NCBI GenBank assembly: GCA_030837935.1
Contig: JAUQXU010000048.1
Span: forward strand, 1-11,026
DNA length: 11,026 nt
Direction: 5' to 3'
Source: Candidatus Brocadia sp.
Lineage (GTDB): Bacteria > Planctomycetota > Brocadiia > Brocadiales > Brocadiaceae
The notes under the pieces were generated by a model that did no database searches, had not been told where the DNA came from, and worked only from the letters and a program-made list of their open reading frames with translations. Position numbers and translations under genes: made by a program. Shown here piece by piece: positions 7,023 through 11,026 of this stretch. Every line of letters starts with the position of its first letter. The first letter of the stretch is position 1.

Positions 7023-7375
7023 GTTTTTGATCGAACCGTCAAAAGATAGATATAAGAATGTTATTTACTATAGCTGAATGCAGACCGTTTTTCAATACGA
7101 AGCTCTCATTGTCCGATCTTTTTGAAAATTTGTAATTGACAGTTGGAAATAATAAGCAATAATAACTGAAAAAGCTCATTCCGTTGACAATAAAAGCACG
7201 TTGGCTGATTTTTTCGTAAGGAGAATGGTAACAGATTACGTATATGGTTTAATGGTATAGACAATCCCCTGAATCCCCCTTAGAAAAGGGGGCAAGGGGG
7301 TTGTAATTCTATATTTATTTCGAGTTAGCTGAACTTTTAAGAATAAACAAGTTTAATCAAAATCTGAGAAAAAAG
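7023..7375. other. Intergenic region between divergent genes
   Basis: This 353-bp gap separates two divergently transcribed genes and so must hold both promoters, but no convincing -35/-10 pair could be fixed on either strand. It contains the C/G-rich palindrome at 7262-7303 and a 13-mer TTGACAATAAAAG (7184-7196) that recurs at 9737-9749. An 11-codon frame at 7228 is too short and too poorly placed relative to its purine box to call. No RNA gene was recognised. Confidence 0.6.
7262..7303. repeat. Long imperfect palindromic REP-like repeat
   Basis: Two nested stems are visible. The inner stem is CCCCCTT (7275-7281) with AAGGGGG (7286-7292) around an AGAA loop. The outer stem is CAATCCCC (7262-7269) with GGGGGTTG (7296-7303), including one T-G wobble, separated by a small internal loop. 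It stands between divergent genes, so it is not a terminator for either. This form of C-run/G-run palindrome is commonly dispersed in intergenic DNA of environmental bacteria and may be mobilised by REP-associated transposases, a remnant of which lies at 9784-10006. Confidence 0.7.
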
Positions 7376-8686
7376 TTGAATAAACGAAACACAACAGATC
7401 GCAAACAGGTTCTCGCAGAGATATCCAAAATCAGGGATGTTTTTACCGAACTTGATGATTTCTTCCGCAAGGTAGATGAAAATATTTCCCATGATCCGGA
7501 TGACCCGCGGGAAGGAATCGGTCGTTTACCCGGTCTTGATCGGTTGATGTTCCTCATACCCTGTGTAATCAACCGCCTTGAGGAAGACTTATCTAAGAAT
7601 AAAGAAGATGAAAATGTCGCATCAATCATAGAAGGCTTACAGGCGATACAAGAAGGCATACAGAGTGTATTGACCTATTATCTCCGGGACGATGTCGAAG
7701 GCGCACACAAATTACTCCGTAACGTCCTGTCAAAGATAGACAAGCTTTCCGGTAAAAGGTCCCAATCCAGCATCCGTTTCTTCCGTGACATAGCGAGAAT
7801 TGCGCCGGACTTTCAGATTATCCTTTATATGTTTGAAGGATTCCGTGAAAACAGACGAATAAGACCCAAAGAACCGGAAACCAATATATCGTGGTCACCT
7901 GAGTGTTGGTTGGATTATTACCGGGAGCAAGCCAGACTTGAAGAACCTCTCATCGCCATGGTTGATGCCGAAGGACTCTCTGAGGCAAGCCTTGAAAAAG
8001 GCATGAAGCGGATGATGGAAGAAAGCGAACAAAGGGATAAGATGATGGAAAAACAGTTAATCACTTATAAACTGATGAGAAATAGGGATGCAGCCTTTAG
8101 CTCGGAACATCCGGAAAGGTTCTTAGACCTTTCAAAGATTCCGGAAATAAAAGAGGACGACGATGATGATTATGAAGTCACGGCTATAGACCTCCGTTAC
8201 GAGGAAGAGGAAGAAGAGCCACCTGAACCTTGGTCAAGTTCCCTGCCAGAACTTCGCGATTGGAATAAAATTACCCATGAATCATCCTTTGACGATTCAG
8301 AATTATGCCGTCAGAATTTTGAAGATGATCCGGTTTACCGTCTGCTTAATCCTTTTGCGCATAATCTTTTTGAATGTCTAAAACAGGACTATCTCCGTCG
8401 GGTTAAAGAAAGCAAAAGCGAGGATATTGGGATGCGTTCGCCTCTGGAGCATTATTTAATAATCCTTGCCCTCAAAGCACAGGCACGAATAGCCTCGTGT
8501 GGAGTCTGGGCTGAAAACGTCGGACACGAAGCGCCGAGAAAAGGTGTTTATCTGTTCGCCATGGAATGCATGGAAAGGATTGCTGAAGCCGCAGAAAGAT
8601 TTCCCCGGAAACATCTTTATCATCTTGCTGCCGAAGCACGAAGTATCAAAAAGCAGATTGAGAAGATACTTACTGAAAACTTATAG
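7376..8686 (+). CDS. Uncharacterised charged, helical 436-residue protein
   Basis: I do not recognise this family. The sequence is soluble, without signal peptide or membrane segments, and mostly helix-forming, rich in Glu, Lys, Arg and Asp. About 1-160 is a helical region with a GRLPGLDRLMFLIP segment (49-62). A linker region contains WSPECWLDYYREQARLEEP (173-191). Residues 202-235 could form a Met/Glu-rich helix. Two acidic patches follow (DDDDD at 261-265; a run of six Glu at 276-281), then PPEPW and a C-terminal helical domain from about 310 with a tetratricopeptide-like feel (LEHYLIILALKAQARIAS, YLFAMECMERIAEAAERF) but no provable repeat. The start is a TTG with only a weak purine tract before it; the frame is open upstream to 7307 without another usual start. 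The hicAB pair begins 47 nt after the stop, on the same strand. No function is proposed. Confidence 0.75.
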   Translation: MNKRNTTDRKQVLAEISKIRDVFTELDDFFRKVDENISHDPDDPREGIGRLPGLDRLMFLIPCVINRLEEDLSKNKEDENVASIIEGLQAIQEGIQSVLTYYLRDDVEGAHKLLRNVLSKIDKLSGKRSQSSIRFFRDIARIAPDFQIILYMFEGFRENRRIRPKEPETNISWSPECWLDYYREQARLEEPLIAMVDAEGLSEASLEKGMKRMMEESEQRDKMMEKQLITYKLMRNRDAAFSSEHPERFLDLSKIPEIKEDDDDDYEVTAIDLRYEEEEEEPPEPWSSSLPELRDWNKITHESSFDDSELCRQNFEDDPVYRLLNPFAHNLFECLKQDYLRRVKESKSEDIGMRSPLEHYLIILALKAQARIASCGVWAENVGHEAPRKGVYLFAMECMERIAEAAERFPRKHLYHLAAEARSIKKQIEKILTENL

Positions 8687-8733
8687 CACCTCCAATCACG
8701 CCTGCGTCACGGCATTATTATGGAGATTGCATA

Positions 8734-9000
8734 ATGGGCAAACACGAAAAGCTTCTGATTCAAATTTTACGCGGAACTTCAGATGCGATCATTCCATTTG
8801 ATGGATTATGTGGTCTGTTGAAATATTTAGGCTTTGAGGAAAGAATTAAAGGAAGTCATCACATATTTATTAAGGTCGATGTTGAAGAGATACTTAATTT
8901 GCAGCCTAAAGGTGGAAAATCAAAACCCTATCAAGTTAAACAAGTACGCAATATAATATTAAAATACAAATTGGGAGACAAAGAAAATGAGCAAATATGA
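8734..9000 (+). CDS. hicA: HicA-family mRNA interferase toxin
   Basis: This 88-residue protein has the small dsRBD-like HicA fold (PF07927): an N-terminal helix (KLLIQILRG), a second helix (FDGLCGLLKYLGF) and the diagnostic GSHHIF strand (40-45) carrying the catalytic histidine, followed by the LQPKGGKSKPYQVKQVRNIILKY segment. HicA enzymes cleave mRNA and tmRNA and stop growth when not bound by HicB. GGAG (8722-8725) lies 8 nt before the ATG. The toxin-first order is usual for hicAB, and the 14-nt overlap with hicB supports a coupled pair. It is slightly longer at the N-terminus than the minimal family members of about 60 residues. No residue expected for activity is visibly missing. Confidence 0.9.
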   Translation: MGKHEKLLIQILRGTSDAIIPFDGLCGLLKYLGFEERIKGSHHIFIKVDVEEILNLQPKGGKSKPYQVKQVRNIILKYKLGDKENEQI

Positions 9001-9196
9001 AATAATTATCTACTGGAGCATAGAGGATCATGCCTTCATTGCGGAGGTTCCAGAATTGCCGGGATGTGCAGCCGATGGAGCTACATATCAGGAGGCACTC
9101 AGTAATGCTGAAGTTGTTATCAAAGAATGGATAAAGACTGCTAAGGAATTAGGACGTCATATTCCCGAACCTAAAGGTAGATTAATTTTTGCATAA
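8987..9196 (+). CDS. hicB: HicB-family antitoxin
   Basis: This 69-residue protein is a HicB-like partial RNase H fold (PF15919): strand KYEIIIYWSIEDHAFIAEVPELPGC (3-27) with the typical EVPELPGC signature, then ADGATYQEALSNAEVVIKEWIKTAKELG, a helix, and a proline-containing tail. It would bind and neutralise HicA. It stops right after the core fold, so it lacks the C-terminal helix-turn-helix or ribbon-helix-helix domain that lets many HicB proteins repress their own operon; such short HicBs are known. Its ATG lies inside the 3' end of hicA (14-nt overlap), with GGGAG about 11 nt upstream. Regulation is therefore probably translational coupling or an unlinked repressor. Confidence 0.92.
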   Translation: MSKYEIIIYWSIEDHAFIAEVPELPGCAADGATYQEALSNAEVVIKEWIKTAKELGRHIPEPKGRLIFA

Positions 9197-9264
9197 AAGA
9201 ATAGAAGGCAAGAAAAAACAATAAATGTTTAGAGGGAAAGTTGTGAATTTGTATTCTCGGACAG

Positions 9265-9282
9265 CCTTCTGATGGGCGACCC
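9265..9282 (+). repeat. Left imperfect inverted repeat (18 bp)
   Basis: CCTTCTGATGGGCGACCC matches the reverse complement of 9688-9705 at 16 of 18 positions. It also contains a small GGG-CGA-CCC palindrome. It lies 18 bp upstream of the ATG of the ORF it helps to bracket. No target-site duplication is visible next to it. Confidence 0.6.
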
Positions 9283-9300
9283 TTCTTTATTTACCGAAAT

Positions 9301-9675
9301 ATGGAAACCGGTCAAGAAGTAAATTGGGAAATGTGTACAGGTATTGCAAGTTCAGTAATTGCAATATGTGCTCTTATTCTTTCTGTTTGGCAGGGATATT
9401 TAACAAGACTTCATAACCGAATATCAGTAAAACCTCATCTTACAACTTGGTCGTACGATTATATCCCTGGAAAAGGTTTGTGTTCAATTGATTTAATAAA
9501 TAATGGCATTGGGCCAGCAGTTATTAAGAAATTTATCATAAAGGTTGATGGAGAAGTTATAAAAGGAGAAAAATCAGAGCCAATAAAAAAGGCACTAAAA
9601 ATATTGTTTCCATCATATGCATATCGTTCACATCAATTATACTTTAATGTTGGTTATGTAATGGCGGCAAATTAA
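9301..9675 (+). CDS. Membrane-anchored hypothetical protein, probably truncated at the C-terminus
   Basis: The 124 residues hold one hydrophobic segment (about 16-34, ASSVIAICALILSVWQGYL), followed by a basic RLHNR and a soluble domain with SVKPHLTTW and DLINNGIGPAVIKKF (60-74). I recall hypothetical proteins with the same order (membrane helix, SVKPHL, INNGxGPA, EPIxKALKILFP, GYxMA), and those continue well beyond this point, so the stop after GYVMAAN probably marks a lost C-terminus. No function is known for them. No ribosome binding site is visible before ATG 9301, and the gene is bracketed by the inverted repeats at 9265-9282 and 9688-9705. It may be a remnant that is not expressed. The topology would place the soluble domain in the cytoplasm if the positive-inside rule holds. 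Confidence 0.5.
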   Translation: METGQEVNWEMCTGIASSVIAICALILSVWQGYLTRLHNRISVKPHLTTWSYDYIPGKGLCSIDLINNGIGPAVIKKFIIKVDGEVIKGEKSEPIKKALKILFPSYAYRSHQLYFNVGYVMAAN

Positions 9676-9687
9676 AATGAATTTGTG

Positions 9688-9705
9688 GGGTCACCCATTA
9701 GAAGG
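9688..9705 (-). repeat. Right imperfect inverted repeat (18 bp)
   Basis: GGGTCACCCATTAGAAGG is the partner of 9265-9282 in opposite orientation, with two differences, both transitions. It begins 12 bp after the stop of the bracketed ORF and is followed by a further G-rich run (9706-9712). The core GGGTCACCC is itself nearly palindromic. Confidence 0.6.
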
Positions 9706-9783
9706 AGGGGGGTCATCTTGATTAGTGATTAATATATTGACAATAAAAGGCAATTTTGCAACCTTGTCTGCCACGATATGACA

Positions 9784-10006
9784 ATGGCGTATAGAATTGA
9801 AGGGGCTTACTATCACATCTTATCACGAGGAAATGCGCGAAGGAATACTTCTAATGATAACATGATTGTATTATATTTCTGAGTTTATCGACCGTATCAA
9901 ATCCAAAAATTTGTCAGAAAAACCTGATGTTGAAATTCCCCAGAAACGGCAAGTTTTAAAAGATACCAGCCCTAAGACCATCCTGAATGACGAAAAATAT
10001 GGTTAA
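9784..10006 (+). pseudogene. REP-associated (Y1/IS200-like) transposase remnant
   Basis: Two fragments of one gene lie in different frames. From ATG 9784 the frame reads MAYRIEGAYYHILSRGNARR and stops at 9882; this is the hallmark N-terminus of REP-associated tyrosine transposases (PF01797), including the YHI/LSRGN strand. From 9881, one base shifted, the frame reads EFIDRIKSKNLSEKPDVEIP and on to a TAA at 10006, resembling the C-terminal part of the same family. Full proteins have about 200-320 residues; fewer than 75 remain, so most of the middle, including the HUH histidines and the catalytic tyrosine, is gone. The gene is dead. It converges with the antitoxin gene whose stop begins 6 bp away. 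Its presence agrees with the REP-like palindromes elsewhere in the window. Confidence 0.8.
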
Positions 10007-10012
10007 AACCTT

Positions 10013-10213
10013 TCATTTATCAGAACTTATCATATGAGGGCGTTTTGCTAAAGGAACAGGCCTTTTAAGTTTTGTATTGTATTCTTTTTTGATTTTTTCA
10101 GCGCTTTCCTTCATTTCCTTTATTATCTCTTCGGTACTCATTTTAGCCCGCTTATTATGCAAGTCTTCCATGATTTTATGAATTTCTCCCATACTCTTAT
10201 CTTCTTTAATCAT
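10013..10213 (-). CDS. Putative antitoxin partner of PIN-domain toxin
   Basis: This 66-residue protein is highly charged (many Lys and Glu) and helical, with EIHKIMEDLHNKRAKMSTEEIIKEM and ESAEKIKKEY segments and a basic C-terminus. Small proteins with the pattern xEIxKIxExLxxxRxxMxxEEI are the usual companion of the PIN-domain toxin type found here. They wrap around the toxin to inhibit it and show no recognisable DNA-binding fold. Its ATG overlaps the toxin stop by 8 bases (ATGATTAA), so translation is coupled. Met8 is an alternative start. The toxin gene upstream has lost its N-terminus, so this antitoxin is either an orphan surviving by chance or maintained for cross-neutralisation. Function is inferred from context and pattern. 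Confidence 0.7.
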   Translation of the reverse strand: MIKEDKSMGEIHKIMEDLHNKRAKMSTEEIIKEMKESAEKIKKEYNTKLKRPVPLAKRPHMISSDK

Positions 10214-10532
10214 TTTCTATCACCTTCATCGGCGAATATATCTCAATTTCCTTATATCCCATTAACAGGTTTGTACCAGACACTTCCCTCTTTGTCTTGA
10301 GTTTGACGATGTGTTTAAAGTTCCAGCTTATTATTGCGTCAAGGTCATTAACGGAAGCTACTGCCATATGAAAGGCATCATCTTCATACTTTTTGGGGAT
10401 TATTCTCCTTTTTACATATTCATAGGCAAGTTCGTAGCACTCACTGTCAAACTCCAATTCAAAAGGCTGTACATCATTATCAAACTCATCAATTTCCCTC
10501 CTGATGAATCCGAATTCCACCAACCTCGACAA
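10206..10532 (-). pseudogene. PIN-domain (VapC-like) toxin, N-terminally truncated
   Basis: The C-terminal two thirds of a PIN toxin are clear: AYEYVKRRIIPKKYEDDAFHMAVASV contains the DDAFH motif with acidic active-site residues, and AIISWNFKHIVKLKTKREV and GYKEIEIYSP complete the fold. The N-terminal strand with the first catalytic aspartate (usually LDTSV/IETSV) is absent. The only start available is a TTG at 10532; the frame stays open to 10589 but the extra residues (including RKFKLDENFG) do not look like a PIN start, so the 5' end has been lost or replaced. PIN toxins are RNases that need three or four acidic residues, so this copy is probably inactive. It is followed by the small partner gene, with 8 bases of overlap. 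About 150 residues would be normal; 108 remain. Confidence 0.72.
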
Positions 10533-10570
10533 TCCAAAGTTCTCATCGAGTTTGAATTTCCTGACTCCCG

Positions 10571-10657
10571 CTATTTCTGATTGACTAACTCATCCACCTT
10601 AGTATGAGTCTCAAACCACTCATCATATTCTACGGCTGCTTCTTCAAAGACATTCAT
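10571..10657 (-). pseudogene. N-terminal fragment of a class I methyltransferase
   Basis: Reading from ATG 10657 gives MNVFEEAAVEYDEWFETHTK followed by VDELVNQK and a stop. The first 20 residues have the typical lead-in of SAM-dependent methyltransferases of the type FxxxAxEYDxWFxxH, which normally precedes motif I by 20-30 residues. The rest of the enzyme is missing: the frame ends at the point where the truncated PIN gene begins. The fragment and the PIN frame overlap at 10571-10589 in different frames, which looks like a deletion joint between two genes. A weak GATGG lies before the ATG. Confidence 0.5.
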
Positions 10658-10692
10658 TTTCCATCAAAAGTGGATGCTGATTTTCCCTGATA

Positions 10693-10766
10693 CACGCAGA
10701 TATTTTTGTATTTATCCTGATAATCGTTCGACTGAGCGCTCACGACGAAGTCCGCGTTCATCTGTG
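10693..10766. repeat. Dispersed-type palindromic intergenic repeat
   Basis: The unit starts with CACGCAGAT and ends with CGTTCATCTGTG, so its ends carry CAGAT/ATCTG in opposite orientation. In the middle a hairpin is formed by TTCG (10727-10730) with CGAA (10746-10749) and the perfect 10-bp palindrome TGAGCGCTCA (10733-10742). Similar CGCAGAT...TTCGACTGAG...CGCGGA mixtures are familiar as debris in repeat-rich environmental genomes. No second copy is in this window. Confidence 0.45.
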
Positions 10767-10790
10767 CCAAAACAAAATTTTCGAGTTAGA

Positions 10791-10825
10791 AATTCCCCTC
10801 TTGGGAGGGGATTTAAGGGGTGGGT
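10791..10825 (+). repeat. REP-like unit, left arm of an inverted pair
   Basis: The 35-bp unit begins AATTCCCCTCTTGGGAGGGG and ends AAGGGGTGGGT. It contains its own hairpin, CCCCTC/GAGGGG around TTGG (10795-10810). It is matched in inverted orientation by 10872-10905, 46 bp away. Confidence 0.75.
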
Positions 10826-10871
10826 AAGTCGGTGATTCGTGAAATATTCACTGAGATTTCACGCCCAAGAG

Positions 10872-10905
10872 ACCCACCCCCTTACCCCTCCCAGGAGGGG
10901 AATAA
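10872..10905 (-). repeat. REP-like unit, right arm of an inverted pair
   Basis: Read on the minus strand, this unit begins TTATTCCCCTCCTGGGAGGGG and runs to AGGGGGTGGGT, closely matching the unit at 10791-10825 with a few changes in the middle. Its internal hairpin is CCCCTCC/GGAGGGG (10885-10900). The tail-to-tail pair can fold into a cruciform with a 46-bp centre, like a bacterial interspersed mosaic element. Confidence 0.75.
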
Positions 10906-11026
10906 TTTGTGCCATTATAAAATATGTGGATTTAAGTTAAATACAGACAACCGAAGTTTGGCAGTGTCTCCCCAAAACCCGCATAGATATAAATGAAAAT
11001 CCCTATACAATTGAATTAGTATTCTA

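Larger units (their letters stand above)
10658..11026. other. Gene-free stretch holding repeats
   Basis: No supported gene lies in these 369 bases. They contain the dispersed-type palindrome at 10693-10766, the paired REP-like units at 10791-10905, and an AT-rich end (10906-11026) in which nothing could be recognised. Confidence 0.6.

Noticed and set aside
7228..7263. 11-codon frame preceded by AAGGAG
   Set aside because: The purine box is only about 2 nt from the ATG and the peptide has no recognisable feature.
7262..7303. Palindrome as a rho-independent terminator
   Set aside because: It lies upstream of both flanking divergent genes, so no transcript is expected to end there.
9737..9770. 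Promoter with TTGACA before the transposase remnant
   Set aside because: No -10 box is found 15-19 nt downstream.
10791..10905. CRISPR-like repeat pair
   Set aside because: Only two units, in opposite orientation, with differing sequence and no cas genes.

Overview
The window is a bacterial chromosome segment of moderate, slightly AT-leaning composition with AUG, GUG and UUG starts. A signal-peptide-bearing thiol-disulfide protein and abundant short C/G-rich palindromic repeats point to an environmental Gram-negative-type bacterium. The repeat style and gene mix recall anammox planctomycetes (Brocadia/Kuenenia type), but that is an impression only, because no rRNA or taxon-specific marker is present.

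Region 1 (1-4533, + strand) is an arsenic/phosphate block. It holds the 3' part of an AhpD/carboxymuconolactone-decarboxylase-like gene (stop overlapping the next start), a PiT-family phosphate permease, an exported TlpA-like thioredoxin, the arsenosugar radical SAM enzyme ArsS and the arsenite methyltransferase ArsM. ArsM would methylate As(III) to dimethylarsenical, and ArsS would transfer the 5'-deoxyadenosyl group of SAM to it, giving the arsenosugar precursor. The PiT permease could be the route by which phosphate, and arsenate as its mimic, enters. No arsR, arsC, acr3/arsB or arsA is visible here.

Region 2 (4534-5956, + strand) is an osmotic pair: an AqpZ-type water channel and the mechanosensitive channel MscL, the latter carrying a C-terminal CxxC...CxxC zinc-ribbon-like tail. 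Each is preceded by a recognisable sigma70-like promoter. Region 3 (6156-7022, - strand) is a single fatty-acid-hydroxylase/sterol-desaturase-family membrane diiron protein.

Region 4 (7023-9196) starts with a 353-bp intergenic stretch carrying a long C/G-rich palindrome. A 436-residue charged protein that I do not recognise follows, then a compact hicA-hicB toxin-antitoxin pair.

Region 5 (9197-11026) is genomic debris and repeats. It contains a probably truncated membrane-anchored ORF bracketed by imperfect 18-bp inverted repeats and a two-piece remnant of a REP-associated (Y1/IS200-like) transposase. On the minus strand are an N-terminally truncated PIN-domain toxin with its small partner gene, and a 28-codon methyltransferase N-terminus fragment. 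A degenerate dispersed palindrome and a pair of inverted REP-like units complete it. The mix of toxin-antitoxin genes, transposase scraps and palindromes marks it as a recombination-prone accessory spot. I found no new multi-gene system that the sequence can prove. The best candidates for novelty are the uncharacterised 436-aa gene next to hicAB and the inverted-repeat-bracketed ORF.
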